Made by a program: the position numbers and the translations under genes
Source: Paracoccaceae bacterium
Lineage (GTDB): Bacteria; Pseudomonadota; Alphaproteobacteria; Rhodobacterales; Rhodobacteraceae
Length of the DNA stretch: 64,000 nt
Assembly (NCBI GenBank): GCA_002402045.2
Contig: NVUX02000002.1
Span: 61,185-125,184 of the forward strand
Reading direction: 5' to 3'
The notes under the pieces: generated by a model
Told to the model about the DNA's origin: nothing
Databases searched by the model: none
The model's input: the letters and a program-made list of their open reading frames with translations, nothing else
In this document: positions 44,338 to 53,988 of the stretch, one piece after another
How positions within the stretch are numbered: position 1 is the stretch's first letter
Layout of the letters: each line of letters begins with the position of its first letter

Positions 44338-46881
44338 TTATCCCAATATGCGGCTTGCAATTTCCCGCGTGTTTTTCGACAGCGTTTCCACCGCCAGCAC
44401 GCGCTCCAGCGCTGCCCGCATTTGGGCTTGGCGGCTATCACTATACTGCCGCCAGCTTTCAAAGGCCGTGGTCATCCGGGCCGTAATTTGCGGGTTAACC
44501 GGATCAAGCTTGATCAGCCAATCCGCAACCAGCTCATATCCAGCGCCTGAGGGGTCATGGAAGCCCGCGATATTGCCCATGGCAAAGCTGCCCATCAGGG
44601 CGCGGAAACGGTTTGGGTTTTTCCAGTTGAAATCGGGGTGGGCGGTCAGGGCGCGCACGGTTTCTACCGCCTCAGCGGGGGCGGCGCGGGTGGCTTGCAC
44701 GCCAAACCATTTGTCCAGCACCAGCGGCTCGTGCTTCCACTCGTTATAAAAGCTCTCAAGCGCTGCGGTGGCTTTACCTTTGGAAATAAGCTGCCCCAGA
44801 GCGGGGAGCTTATCGGTCATGTTTTCTGCGGCATCATATTGGGCTTGCGCGCTTGAAGCGTCCGCTTCCAGCGCTGTCAGCCATGAAAGCACGCGGGTGC
44901 GCAGGCTGCGTTTTCCAGCGGCTTCGGCATCGGGGGAATAGGCCCCCGGGGTGGCCATATCGGCATAGAGCGCGGGTAGCTTGGTGGCCAGCTTTTCGGC
45001 CATGGCGCGGTTCATCACCTCGCGGGCATTGTGAATGGCCACGGGGTCTGGCGTTCCGCCGTTATCAATGATTTTGCGGGCCACTTCGGCTTCGCTGGGA
45101 ATGCTGGTGGCAATGGCGCGGAAGGCGGGCGCGAGGCTGGCATCCAGCGCGGTTTTTGCCATGGCGGTCAGGAACTCACCCTCTACATGGGCGGTGTCTT
45201 GGGGCAGCTCTGCAAGGATATCGAGCGCATAATCGCGGCCCGCCTGCCAGCGATTAAAGGCATCGGTATCATGGGCCAACAGGTAAGCGCGCAGGCTGTT
45301 ATCGAGCTTTTGCTCTAGCACCACGGGGGCCGAAAAGCCGCGCAGCACAGAGGCGATGGGCGGCATGTGCAGGCCGGTGAATTTAAAGCTTTGCTCAGCT
45401 TTGGTCAGCTCCAGCACGCGGGTTTTTACCGCCTCTGTGCCATCGGGGTAAAGTAGGCCCACGGCCACGGGGATGTGGCGCGGGCTGGTGTCGTCCTCAT
45501 TGGGCATGCGCTGGCTGAGAGTCAGGGTGTAGGTGTTATCGGCGTAGTCGCCTTTTACCGTTACGCGGGGCGTGCCGGATAGCGTATACCACAGGGCAAA
45601 CTGGCTCAGGTCGCGGCCCGTGGTGTCTTCAAACACCTTGATCCAGTCTTCAATGGTGCAGGCTTGGCCATCATGGCGCTCAAAGTACAGGTCCAGCGCT
45701 TTGCGATAATCAGCCGCGCCGACCAGCGTGCGCAACATGCCCACAACTTCAGCGCCCTTTTCATACACCGTGGCGGTGTAAAAATTGTTGATCTCCACAT
45801 AGTGGTTTGGGCGCGGCGGGTGCGAAAGTGGCCCCGCATCCTCGGCAAATTGCCGCCCGCGTAGGGTCATCACATCTTCAATCCGCTTCACGGCACTGTC
45901 GCGCATGTCTTTGGTGAAATGCTGGTCGCGAAAAACGGTAAGACCCTCTTTCAGGCACAGCTGAAACCAGTCGCGGCAGGTAATGCGGTTGCCTGTCCAG
46001 TTATGAAAATACTCATGCGCGATGACGCTTTCAATGCGCTCATAATTGGCATCTGTCGCGGTTTCGGGGCTGGCCAAAACCAGTGAGGAGTTAAACACAT
46101 TCAACCCCTTGTTTTCCATCGCGCCCATGTTGAAATCATCAACGGCAACAATGTTAAACAAGTCGAGGTCATATTCGCGGCCATAAGCCTCCTCGTCCCA
46201 CTTCATGCTGCGCTTCAGGCTGTCCATCGCATAGGCGCACTTACCTTCATCGCCCTCACGCACCCAGATATTCAGTGCCACATCGCGGCCAGAGGCGGTG
46301 GTGAAGCTATCGGAATGCGCCACGAGATCACCGGCCACCAGGGCAAACAGGTAAGCGGGCTTGGGCCACGGGTCGTGCCATTCCACAAAGCCTTCGCCTT
46401 GCGCCACTTCATTGCCGTTGCTTAAGCGCACTGGCTGGTCGCCATGAATGCGCACGGTAAAGGTGGTCATCACGTCTGGGCGGTCAAGATAATAGGTGAT
46501 GCGGCGAAAGCCTTGCGCCTCGCATTGGGTGCAATACATGCCATTGGTCATGTAAAGGCCATCAAGCGAAGTGTTGGCCTCGGGGTTAATCTCAACCTCG
46601 CATTCCCATGTGAATCCTTCGCCAAGCAGGTGCTCTGGCAGGTCTAGGCCGGTTTCATCGGGCGTTAGCGCCACCGTTTCGCCGTTGATTTTGGCCCACT
46701 TTAAGGCCATCTCAGCGCCATCAAGCCGCAGGGTTCGTGACGTGGCAGCCGGATTGGCGGTAAACACAATTTTGGAGGTCACGGTGGTTTTGCTTGGGTG
46801 CAGATTAAAGTCGAGCGCCACGTTCTCAATTAGGTAACTGGCGGGGGTGTAATCATCTAGGCGAATGGTTTGGTCGGTCAT
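44338..46881 (-). CDS. pepN: Aminopeptidase N (M1 family)
   Basis: 847 residues. The exopeptidase motif GAMENKGLNVF is followed by the zinc site HEYFHNWTGNR (near residue 290) with the third ligand in LKEGLTVFRD; the C-terminal half is the all-helical DUF3458 domain of the E. coli PepN type. It removes N-terminal residues from peptides in the cytoplasm. A GGAG site precedes ATG 46881. It is divergent from glcB. Confidence 0.95.
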   Translation of the reverse strand: MTDQTIRLDDYTPASYLIENVALDFNLHPSKTTVTSKIVFTANPAATSRTLRLDGAEMALKWAKINGETVALTPDETGLDLPEHLLGEGFTWECEVEINPEANTSLDGLYMTNGMYCTQCEAQGFRRITYYLDRPDVMTTFTVRIHGDQPVRLSNGNEVAQGEGFVEWHDPWPKPAYLFALVAGDLVAHSDSFTTASGRDVALNIWVREGDEGKCAYAMDSLKRSMKWDEEAYGREYDLDLFNIVAVDDFNMGAMENKGLNVFNSSLVLASPETATDANYERIESVIAHEYFHNWTGNRITCRDWFQLCLKEGLTVFRDQHFTKDMRDSAVKRIEDVMTLRGRQFAEDAGPLSHPPRPNHYVEINNFYTATVYEKGAEVVGMLRTLVGAADYRKALDLYFERHDGQACTIEDWIKVFEDTTGRDLSQFALWYTLSGTPRVTVKGDYADNTYTLTLSQRMPNEDDTSPRHIPVAVGLLYPDGTEAVKTRVLELTKAEQSFKFTGLHMPPIASVLRGFSAPVVLEQKLDNSLRAYLLAHDTDAFNRWQAGRDYALDILAELPQDTAHVEGEFLTAMAKTALDASLAPAFRAIATSIPSEAEVARKIIDNGGTPDPVAIHNAREVMNRAMAEKLATKLPALYADMATPGAYSPDAEAAGKRSLRTRVLSWLTALEADASSAQAQYDAAENMTDKLPALGQLISKGKATAALESFYNEWKHEPLVLDKWFGVQATRAAPAEAVETVRALTAHPDFNWKNPNRFRALMGSFAMGNIAGFHDPSGAGYELVADWLIKLDPVNPQITARMTTAFESWRQYSDSRQAQMRAALERVLAVETLSKNTREIASRILG

Positions 46882-47008
46882 GGGGCGCTCCTATGTTTGG
46901 GGCATCCTAGGGTAGTGGCAGGGCCGTGAAAAGGGCGCGTTTAATAACGGCTTGAGTTTCCTATCGGAAACCTTAATGCTGTCATGAAACGCATACCAAG
47001 GAGCGCAC

Positions 47009-49099
47009 ATGTCTGAATACGTTGAATTCGCCGGGCTGAAGGTAGCAAAAGAGCTGCATGACTTTGTGGAAAGCGAGGCTTTGGTGGGGCTGGATGTGCC
47101 TGACTTTTGGGGCGGGTTTGCTTCAATGGTTGCGGATCTAACGCCGAAAAACCGTGCGCTTCTAGCGCGGCGGGCTGCGCTTCAGGCACAGATCAGCGCG
47201 TGGCATATTGAGCCAAAGGATGATTATGCGGAGTTTTTACAGGAGATCGAATATCTGCTGCCAGAGCCTGCGCCTTTCAGCATTGATACCCAAAATGTTG
47301 ACCCTGAAATTGCGAGCATTGCCGGCCCGCAGCTGGTGGTGCCTATCACCAATGCCCGCTTTGCGCTGAATGCCGCCAATGCCCGCTGGGGTAGCCTTTA
47401 TGATGCGCTATATGGCACCGATGCGATGGGCGAAAAGCCCACAAAAGGCCCGTTTGACCCCGCCCGAGCGGCGCAGGCGGTTGCGTGGGCTAAAAAGTTT
47501 CTTGATAAATCTGTGCCATTGGCCGGTGGCAGCTGGGCCGATGTTACCTCGTTTTCCCCGCAGGGTGAACTTCTGCTGATCAACGGGGATACAGGTCTCG
47601 CAGACCCTTCACAATATGTTGGCCATGCCGATGGCCGCATTATTTTGCACAAAAACGGGCTGCATATCCAGATTGTGCAAGATGCCTCTACGCCCGTGGG
47701 GGCGCTCGATGGCGCTGGCATTTCGGATATCATTCTTGAATCAGCGCTCTCCAGCATTATGGATTTTGAGGATTCCGTGGCCTGTGTGGACGCTGAAGAT
47801 AAGGTGCTGGCCTATCGAAACTGGCTGGGCCTAATGAAGGGCGACCTGACGCACGCCATGCAAAAGGGCGGGCGCGAATTTGTGCGGCGGCTGGCGGAGG
47901 ATTTGGAATATACTGATACCAACGGCCAACCCGCGCGCCTAAAGGGCCGCGCCCTGATGCTGGTGCGCAATGTGGGCCACCTGATGACCACCCCCGCGAT
48001 GCTGGACGGCAAGGGTAACGAGGTGTTTGAGGGCTTGATGGATGCCATGCTGACGGTGCTCTGCGCCATGCATGACAAGGGCGCCAACGGGGCAAAAGGC
48101 TCGATTTACGTGGTAAAACCCAAAATGCACGGGCCAGAGGACGTGGCCTTTACCGATGAGATTTTCGGGCGGGTGGAAGACGTGCTGGGCCTGCCGCGCC
48201 ACACCGTCAAGCTCGGGATTATGGACGAGGAACGGCGGACATCGGTGAACCTTCGGGCTTGCATCAAGGCCGCGCGCCACCGCGTTGCCTTCATTAATAC
48301 CGGATTTCTGGACCGCACAGGCGACGAGATTCATACCTCGATGGAAGCGGGCGCGATGGTGCGCAAGGGCGAGATAAAACACGCCGCGTGGATCGCTGCC
48401 TACGAGGATAATAACGTGAATGCCGGGCTGGCGTGCGGGCTGCAAGGGCGGGCGCAAATTGGCAAGGGTATGTGGGCGGTGCCCGACCAGATGAAAGAGA
48501 TGCTGACGCAAAAGCTGGCGCACCCGAAAGCAGGCGCGAATTGCGCTTGGGTGCCAAGCCCCACGGCGGCCACGCTGCACGCAACCCACTACCACGAGGT
48601 AGATGTGTTTGCGGTGCAAAATGCGATTGCCGCCTCTGGGCGGGGCGGTAGGATGGCCGATTTGCTGACGATTCCATTGGCGACGGAAAACTGGTCGTCT
48701 GACCAGATTGTCAGCGAGATCGAGAATAATGCGCAAGGAATTTTGGGCTATGTGGTGCGCTGGATAGACCAAGGTATTGGCTGCTCCACCGTGCCGGATA
48801 TCCATGATGTCGGGCTGATGGAAGACCGTGCAACCTGCCGGATTTCGTCCCAGCATCTTGCGAATTGGCTGCACCACGGCGTGGTAGATGCGAGCGATGT
48901 GCGCGCCGCGTTTGAGCGTATGGCGGCGGTGGTAGATACGCAAAACCAAGGCGACCCGCTTTATGAAACGATGGCGCCGGCATTTGATGGCATTGCCTTT
49001 ACCACCGCGCTCGATCTGGCGCTAAAAGGCGCAGAGCAGCCCTCGGGTTATACCGAGCCACTGCTCCACGCCGGAAGGCTGGCGAAAAAGCTAGCTTAG
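47009..49099 (+). CDS. glcB: Malate synthase G
   Basis: A 696-residue single-chain malate synthase of the G isoform. The catalytic barrel carries [23 protein letters not shown] and [32 protein letters not shown] lies toward the C-terminal cap with the active-site Asp region [11 protein letters not shown]. It condenses glyoxylate with acetyl-CoA to malate. AAGGAG precedes ATG 47009. No isocitrate lyase is nearby. The last 9 nt overlap the convergent YdcH gene. Confidence 0.96.
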   Translation: MSEYVEFAGLKVAKELHDFVESEALVGLDVPDFWGGFASMVADLTPKNRALLARRAALQAQISAWHIEPKDDYAEFLQEIEYLLPEPAPFSIDTQNVDPEIASIAGPQLVVPITNARFALNAANARWGSLYDALYGTDAMGEKPTKGPFDPARAAQAVAWAKKFLDKSVPLAGGSWADVTSFSPQGELLLINGDTGLADPSQYVGHADGRIILHKNGLHIQIVQDASTPVGALDGAGISDIILESALSSIMDFEDSVACVDAEDKVLAYRNWLGLMKGDLTHAMQKGGREFVRRLAEDLEYTDTNGQPARLKGRALMLVRNVGHLMTTPAMLDGKGNEVFEGLMDAMLTVLCAMHDKGANGAKGSIYVVKPKMHGPEDVAFTDEIFGRVEDVLGLPRHTVKLGIMDEERRTSVNLRACIKAARHRVAFINTGFLDRTGDEIHTSMEAGAMVRKGEIKHAAWIAAYEDNNVNAGLACGLQGRAQIGKGMWAVPDQMKEMLTQKLAHPKAGANCAWVPSPTAATLHATHYHEVDVFAVQNAIAASGRGGRMADLLTIPLATENWSSDQIVSEIENNAQGILGYVVRWIDQGIGCSTVPDIHDVGLMEDRATCRISSQHLANWLHHGVVDASDVRAAFERMAAVVDTQNQGDPLYETMAPAFDGIAFTTALDLALKGAEQPSGYTEPLLHAGRLAKKLA

Positions 49100-49324
49100 G
49101 TAAGGCGAAATTTCGTCGAGCAGGGCCAAGCGCTTTTTACGCATGTCTTCCATGTGGAAGTCGTCGGTCGGCTCTACATCGGTTTCCGCACGGTGAATAT
49201 CACGGTTAATCTCGTGGTATTCATCAAAAAGCTTGGCGAAATGCGCGTCTGATGTTTTTAGATCATGCATCTTTTCCACGGCTAGTGGAAACTGCTCGGC
49301 GAGTTCATTTGGGGTATTGGACAT
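49091..49324 (-). CDS. YdcH-family (DUF465) small helical protein
   Basis: 77 residues, one long amphipathic helical hairpin ([20 protein letters not shown], then [15 protein letters not shown]). It matches DUF465/YdcH, common in alphaproteobacteria and of unknown role. It is a single gene, convergent with glcB and divergent from the amidotransferase gene. Confidence 0.82.
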   Translation of the reverse strand: MSNTPNELAEQFPLAVEKMHDLKTSDAHFAKLFDEYHEINRDIHRAETDVEPTDDFHMEDMRKKRLALLDEISPYLS

Positions 49325-49432
49325 ATATTTGCTCCCTTTTTATATGTTGCTCCCATAATGTGAGGCGATTTGAGGCCGCGCGCCTTGATCTGTCGCAAAT
49401 TGAGGCGCATATTTCAAACAAAGGAGAACATT

Positions 49433-50194
49433 ATGAGGCGCCCCGTTGTTGGTATTATCGGCAATTTCAAATTGCTGGACGAAGACTACCCCGTGCAATC
49501 TGCCGGAACCATGAATATTGATGCGGTTTCGCAAGTCTCCGACGCGCTCCCGATGATCATACCCGCGATGGCGTCTATTGGCACCGTGGAGGAAGTGGCG
49601 GCCACCTGTGATGGCTTTGTGTTTACCGGCGGGCGGCCCAATGTGCACCCCAGCCATTACGGCGAAGAGGCCACAGAGGCCCACGGCGCTTTTGATATGG
49701 ACCGCGATAACCTCACCCTGCCGCTGATCCGGCATTGTGTGGAAATCGGCAAACCCATCCTTGGTATCTGCCGCGGGTTTCAGGAATTTAACGTTGCCTT
49801 TGGCGGCACGCTGCACCCCGAAATTAGAGACCTGCCGGGCCGGATGAACCACCGGATGCCGCCCGAAGGTACGATTGACGAGAAATTCGCCCACCGACAT
49901 AATGTCACCCTGCTTTACGGCGGCAAATTTGCCGAAGTATTTGGCGCGGTTGAGGTGGTTGTGAACTCGCTACACGGCCAAGGCATCTGCCAACCCGGCC
50001 CGCGCGTGGTTGTGGAAGGCCGCGCCGAGGATAATACGCCGGAAGCGATTTATATCGAGGGGGCCAAGGCCTTCTCCCTCGCGGTGCAATGGCACCCCGA
50101 ATATAACGCGGCGCATGACGAAGTTTCGCGGCCTTTGTTTGAGGCGTTTGGCGCCGATATGCGACGGGTGATTGCGCTTTGCCATGGCTGTTAA
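49433..50194 (+). CDS. Class I glutamine amidotransferase-like hydrolase (PuuD type)
   Basis: 253 residues. The nucleophile is in PILGICRGFQEFNVAFGG, and the catalytic His and Glu in AVQWHPEYN. The family includes gamma-glutamyl-gamma-aminobutyrate hydrolase of putrescine breakdown. No other puu gene is nearby, so the exact substrate is open. The AAAGGAG site fixes ATG 49433. It overlaps the next gene by 11 nt. Confidence 0.83.
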   Translation: MRRPVVGIIGNFKLLDEDYPVQSAGTMNIDAVSQVSDALPMIIPAMASIGTVEEVAATCDGFVFTGGRPNVHPSHYGEEATEAHGAFDMDRDNLTLPLIRHCVEIGKPILGICRGFQEFNVAFGGTLHPEIRDLPGRMNHRMPPEGTIDEKFAHRHNVTLLYGGKFAEVFGAVEVVVNSLHGQGICQPGPRVVVEGRAEDNTPEAIYIEGAKAFSLAVQWHPEYNAAHDEVSRPLFEAFGADMRRVIALCHGC

Positions 50195-50786
50195 GCGGGT
50201 TGAAAATTTTGGCAAGCCAAAGTTCAAATTGAGCGAGCCAGTTAGCTCTCAAATTTACGATTTTTTTGAGGACTACTTTCCTGCCGAAATTGAGCGCCGT
50301 ATGCGGGATCTCAATCAAACCTATCCTTTGAAAGGTTTGAAAGTAGAAATCGGGCGGTGTGAAATCACTAAAGGGCAATGGCTGCTTTACACAACGGTGT
50401 GCTTAAACGGACAAATCACCAACGGCGGCCTCGTTCAATTCTTTGAAAATTGCCCCGGACTTGTCAAAGATGCGTTGGCTCTACTTCAAGAATGGGCAGA
50501 CCCTGAATTTGCAGCAGCCTATGAAAAGGCAGCAAAGCCTTTGTTGGGCCTCATTGAAAAACATGCAAAAAAATATCCCGATGCACAAGGAGTTGATCTA
50601 ACCGTATTCTGGGAGGAATTTGAAATCGCGTTGGACAGCATTGCTGATGAAGATGTTTCGGCCATCGAAACATCTTGTTATTCCTTTGACCGAGAAACCA
50701 ACAATAAGAACTGGTTTAATGCACAAGATATTAAGGTTCTTACTTTCGTGAAGGAAAACCCAAAAGATTTTGCGAAAATTCAATAA
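50184..50786 (+). CDS. DMP19-like (DUF4375) protein
   Basis: 200 residues. The block LNGQITNGGLVQFFENC (NGGxxQFF) is the hallmark of the DMP19/DUF4375 group. DMP19 of Neisseria was described as a DNA mimic that counters a repressor; other members are uncharacterised. The rest is helical and acidic. Base composition is AT-richer than the preceding gene, with which it overlaps by 11 nt (ATG 50184), so it may have been acquired. Confidence 0.65.
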   Translation: MAVKRVENFGKPKFKLSEPVSSQIYDFFEDYFPAEIERRMRDLNQTYPLKGLKVEIGRCEITKGQWLLYTTVCLNGQITNGGLVQFFENCPGLVKDALALLQEWADPEFAAAYEKAAKPLLGLIEKHAKKYPDAQGVDLTVFWEEFEIALDSIADEDVSAIETSCYSFDRETNNKNWFNAQDIKVLTFVKENPKDFAKIQ

Positions 50787-50851
50787 ATATAGATTTATAG
50801 AAGCAAGGTTTGTGGAAACCACGCACCACACATTCCGACCTGTACCACCAC

Positions 50852-51826
50852 CTACTCCCACCGCCAAAGCGAGGGAATAAACCGGTAAGCCCCACCTTCC
50901 TTCACCACATTCCCCACGCCGGGGAAGGGGAAGTGGTAGCCGAGCACCGCCATTTTGTCGGTCGCCGCCATATCAAGCAGCCGCTTTCGGGAGCGCACCG
51001 TGGCGTCCGCATCCATATCGACCGAGCCAACCCATTCGGGATGCTCGAAGTTTAGGAAGGCGCGGCGAGAGCTATCAGCCAGCACTAAAAGCTGCTCGCC
51101 TTTGCTTTCAATATGCAGCGACATATGCCCGAGCGTATGCCCCGGCGAAGCGATCATGGTAATGCCGGGGGCAACCTCGTGGCCATCTTCGGCCATGGTC
51201 AGTTGCTCCTGAATGGGCGTCAGAGAATTCACCGCGCCCACTACAAGCTGCTGAAAGCCTTCCGAAACCTCATCTACTAGGCCTGGTTTCATCCAATAAT
51301 TATGCTCAAACGCGCCGATGATATATTCGGCATCGGGAAACACCACATCGTCAAAATCGTCTCGCGTACCCCACACATGGTCGGGGTGGGCATGGGTTAG
51401 CACCACGTGCGTTATGTCTTCTTGCGCAAAGCCCGCGGCCTCCATGTTTTCAAGTAGGTTGCCGGTTGTGTCCTCATAAATCCGCTTGCCTGAGCCGACA
51501 TCCACCAGCACTTTGGCGTCCCCTAGCTCAATGACAATATGGTTGGTGTGGTTTAGCACACTGTTTTCGCTCAGCTGAAAATGCGCTTCCAGATAGGCGC
51601 GCACTTCTTCTGGGTCAGCATTTACGGCCACACCCGAAAGCGGCGCGGTGAAATATCCGTCAGACACCACGGTCATGCGGGCCTCGCCAAGCGTAAACCG
51701 AAAGTGGCTGGGCTGGTTGCCATCTGGCCCGCCAATGTTGGCAATGGCGGGGGCGGCCATGCCCAGCATCGGGGCGGCGGTGGCCATTTTCAGGATGTCA
51801 CGGCGGCTTGGGCGGATAAGTGTCAT
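50852..51826 (-). CDS. Tat-exported MBL-fold metallo-hydrolase
   Basis: 324 residues. The N-terminus carries a twin-arginine signal (PSRRDILKMATAAP) before a metallo-beta-lactamase fold with the metal motif THAHPDHVWG (HxHxDH), further ligands in SPGHTLGHMSLH and a late GYHFPFPG. The group includes lactonases and other periplasmic hydrolases; the substrate is unknown. GGGAGAA precedes ATG 51826; the frame is open to 51859. It is divergent from the dusA remnant. Confidence 0.85.
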   Translation of the reverse strand: MTLIRPSRRDILKMATAAPMLGMAAPAIANIGGPDGNQPSHFRFTLGEARMTVVSDGYFTAPLSGVAVNADPEEVRAYLEAHFQLSENSVLNHTNHIVIELGDAKVLVDVGSGKRIYEDTTGNLLENMEAAGFAQEDITHVVLTHAHPDHVWGTRDDFDDVVFPDAEYIIGAFEHNYWMKPGLVDEVSEGFQQLVVGAVNSLTPIQEQLTMAEDGHEVAPGITMIASPGHTLGHMSLHIESKGEQLLVLADSSRRAFLNFEHPEWVGSVDMDADATVRSRKRLLDMAATDKMAVLGYHFPFPGVGNVVKEGGAYRFIPSLWRWE

Positions 51827-51913
51827 GTAATTCTCCCTTGTTTTCCAACACGCTTGCATATTATGAGCAACGCATAAAGGGGCGAATTGCCCCAGCTTCC
51901 AGCCGGAGGGCCC

Positions 51914-51979
51914 ATGAGTATTAACCGCAAGTTATCTGTTGCTCCGATGATGGATTGGACGAATGTATTTACAATGTAG
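51914..51979 (+). pseudogene. dusA: 5' remnant of dusA cut by element insertion
   Basis: The frame opens with the DusA N-terminus (LSVAPMMDWT, where the family normally continues with D and RHCR) and then runs into unrelated codons and a stop after 21 codons. DusA makes dihydrouridine in tRNA D-loops. The break coincides with a known integration target of prophages and genomic islands in the 5' end of dusA. The rest of dusA should lie at the far end of the element, outside the window. Confidence 0.85.
51945..51962 (+). other. Left attachment-site region within dusA
   Basis: The conserved dusA codons for Met-Met-Asp-Trp-Thr (51947-51961) are the last bases that match the gene family; from 51962 the sequence departs (AAT instead of an Asp codon). 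The crossover core is expected here. Exact limits need the right junction. Confidence 0.6.
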
Positions 51980-52059
51980 AACAAAAGCAATGTGTTCCGC
52001 TGTCTTTCGTAGGTGTGGTGTTCGGTATATTGTTCAATCGGCTTGCAGGTTAGCGGAAG

Positions 52060-52320
52060 TCATCCATACATTTGCTGAAATTCGCGATGCCCTTCCGCTC
52101 GGCGCGCGTCTAGATAGTCTGCCAAATCTTGAAGGTGGACACCTCTTGCAGATTTCTGACTAGCTTCCATGCGGACCAGTGGTAGCGCTAAATGCCCTTC
52201 GTTAATCTTACGGATAAACTTGACTAAAGTGAGGTGCGAAAAGTAGTCTTCGCACACCTTTGTTGCAGGTATTATTGCCTGCCCGTCATACTGAGCCATG
52301 AGTAGAAAAGCTGTGTTCAT
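52060..52320 (-). CDS. PrtN-family transcriptional activator-like protein
   Basis: 86 residues. It starts MNTAFLLMAQYDGQAIIPAT and carries VRMEASQKSARGVHLQDLADYLDARR, the pattern of the Pyocin activator PrtN family. PrtN of Pseudomonas turns on pyocin genes during the SOS response; the homologues are found next to many prophage ends. Here it is the last gene of the leftward chain, 80 bp from the dusA junction, and may act as an activator or as an excision-type accessory protein. It overlaps the ASCH gene in ATGA. Confidence 0.85.
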   Translation of the reverse strand: MNTAFLLMAQYDGQAIIPATKVCEDYFSHLTLVKFIRKINEGHLALPLVRMEASQKSARGVHLQDLADYLDARRAEGHREFQQMYG

Positions 52321-53063
52321 GTGATTGCCCCCTTCATGTGCGCTGATTTCACCCCAAAATTCCGATGATCAACCTTAAACGAATAAGCCACCACCCACGG
52401 GTTTTGCTCCCATGTGTCGGGGCCGTTGATGCTGTTGATTAGATCTCTGAAGGCGGTTTTTGCATCATTGTAATGCCACCCCTCCATTGTTCCCGTAAAG
52501 CACGAGTGCTTGTGTATGCCAGAGAACCAAGCGTCAGCCGGACTATCCTCAAGTAACATGCGAACCCCCTCGGCCACCGCATCCGCCTCGCTAATATCCT
52601 GCAACCGCTGCACCCGCACATCGGTGATCAGCAGGGTGGTGCGGCTGTCGGCTTTGGGGTGGAATAGGCTGCTTCGCTTATACCAGCCAAATGTGCCGTT
52701 CAGCACGGGGCTTAGAACCCTGTCAGGTGCTTTGAAGAGCACCGGCTCGTTGAGGCTCCGAACAAAACGCCGCTTTGGCTTACCCCTCTTGGTCAGCTTG
52801 TCCGTTTTCTGCCAATGGCCGAGCGCCCAGTGGGCCTCTTTCGCCCAAAGTCGGTCGCCTGTCTGATAAGGGATAATAGCAGTTTCGCGGCCATGCTTAT
52901 GAGGTACGTCCGTTATCCAACCGATTGTTTTCCCGTTTGGGAAAACAGTGCGATTCATGTGTGTGCCACCTTGCTGCTTCAACATCCGGCGGGTCTGTGT
53001 TTTCCGGCCCGCTTGTAAGGCCTCAACCATGTTAGGCTGAAATAGGATTGGGTGGCCAGTCAT
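52317..53063 (-). CDS. Phage ASCH-like domain protein
   Basis: 248 residues. Opening PILFQPNMVEALQAGRKTQTRR and the late WEQNPWVVAYSF block match the ASCH-like proteins common in phage early regions, with LWAKEAHW and the DVRVQRLQDISEADAVAEG module. ASCH domains have a PUA-like fold expected to bind RNA or modified nucleotides; the specific role is unknown. It is coupled on both sides by ATGA overlaps. Confidence 0.75.
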   Translation of the reverse strand: MTGHPILFQPNMVEALQAGRKTQTRRMLKQQGGTHMNRTVFPNGKTIGWITDVPHKHGRETAIIPYQTGDRLWAKEAHWALGHWQKTDKLTKRGKPKRRFVRSLNEPVLFKAPDRVLSPVLNGTFGWYKRSSLFHPKADSRTTLLITDVRVQRLQDISEADAVAEGVRMLLEDSPADAWFSGIHKHSCFTGTMEGWHYNDAKTAFRDLINSINGPDTWEQNPWVVAYSFKVDHRNFGVKSAHMKGAIT

Positions 53064-53692
53064 CGCAAGCCACCCTTCATTTCTCTCGCCTTTTGCTCCA
53101 GCTTTGCTACGGCCATTATCACTGGCTTCACTTCGTCATCGGCTGCATCATAGCTCAGGCTCCACCGGCTATTCAGGCGGGGCAGCATGGCGCGGGGTAT
53201 GGCTTCCCAATTTGCAGGGGCCGTGTCGGTTTTGTCACCATCGAGGCATTTCAGCACCATGCCTTCAGGCACGGGGCCACTTGCCTTTTCCCATAGCCAA
53301 CGATGCTTTTGAACGTATCGACGCTCATAGCCTGTATGTGGGTTTTCTTGCGCCACGCTGATCTCGATATATCCGTCTTTGGTGACCCGCTCATGCCCGA
53401 CATGCTTGGTATTATGTGGCAGCTGGCCTTTTTTGAACTGGGTGCGCGCGCTGTTGGCATTGAAAGGCATTTTCTTACCTTTGTTTTCCGGCACGCTGCC
53501 GGGAGCGTAGCAGCCGGTGCGGCCGGTCATCCAGCCTTTGCGCTTGCATAGGGACGTGTAGTTTGAAAACGAGACATCGCTGCGTTTGAACGCCTGGCAA
53601 AACTCGGCATGGGCCGTGCGGCGCAGCTTGGTTTTGCGGGCCTCGATCCACGCCAGCTCTTTGGCTGAATATGATAGTGCTCGACCTTTCAT
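53060..53692 (-). CDS. Phage HNH endonuclease
   Basis: 210 residues. The N-terminal helical DNA-binding part is typical (WMTGRTGCYAPGSVPENKGK), and the C-terminal HNH-type fold has KHRWLWEK as the catalytic His strand, then CLDGDKTDTAPANWEAIPR. This is the HNH_3 class found free-standing in phages and homing elements. It may nick host or competitor DNA or help genome packaging. ATGA-type overlaps on both sides. Confidence 0.83.
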   Translation of the reverse strand: MKGRALSYSAKELAWIEARKTKLRRTAHAEFCQAFKRSDVSFSNYTSLCKRKGWMTGRTGCYAPGSVPENKGKKMPFNANSARTQFKKGQLPHNTKHVGHERVTKDGYIEISVAQENPHTGYERRYVQKHRWLWEKASGPVPEGMVLKCLDGDKTDTAPANWEAIPRAMLPRLNSRWSLSYDAADDEVKPVIMAVAKLEQKAREMKGGLR

Positions 53693-53928
53693 TCTGCTTT
53701 CCCTCCGATTTGAGGCAGCATGGGCAGCAGCTTGTCGCCGTGCTCGGCATAAAGCTTGGCGGCCTTCAGCTGCAAATCGCCGTTGGCTGCGAGCTGGCCT
53801 GCCACTGAAACTATGGCTTTAGATCGGTCGCACTCGATCGCAACTTGCTCCGGTGTTAGCTCTTCATCGCCCAGGCGTTCGAGTTGGGCAAATAGGTGGT
53901 TGGTCAGATATTCCATTTTATTTTTCAT
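53689..53928 (-). CDS. Small phage helical protein
   Basis: 79 residues, rich in Glu, Leu and Lys (YLTNHLFAQLERLGDEELTP, IECDRSKAIVSVAGQLAANG). Resembles small early proteins in phages of alphaproteobacteria, but I know no function. The AGGAG site before ATG 53928 selects this start over an in-frame one at 53979. It overlaps the HNH gene in ATGA and starts 60 bp after gapR. Confidence 0.65.
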   Translation of the reverse strand: MKNKMEYLTNHLFAQLERLGDEELTPEQVAIECDRSKAIVSVAGQLAANGDLQLKAAKLYAEHGDKLLPMLPQIGGKAE

Positions 53929-53988
53929 ATTAATTCTCCTGATATCCATCACTGGCCCCGCGTGGGCGGGGCCAGACAAAGAGATCGA

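Noticed and set aside
47939..48949. A 336-codon minus-strand frame inside glcB
   Set aside because: It is antisense to the conserved catalytic region of malate synthase G; His/Arg-rich shadow of a high-GC gene.
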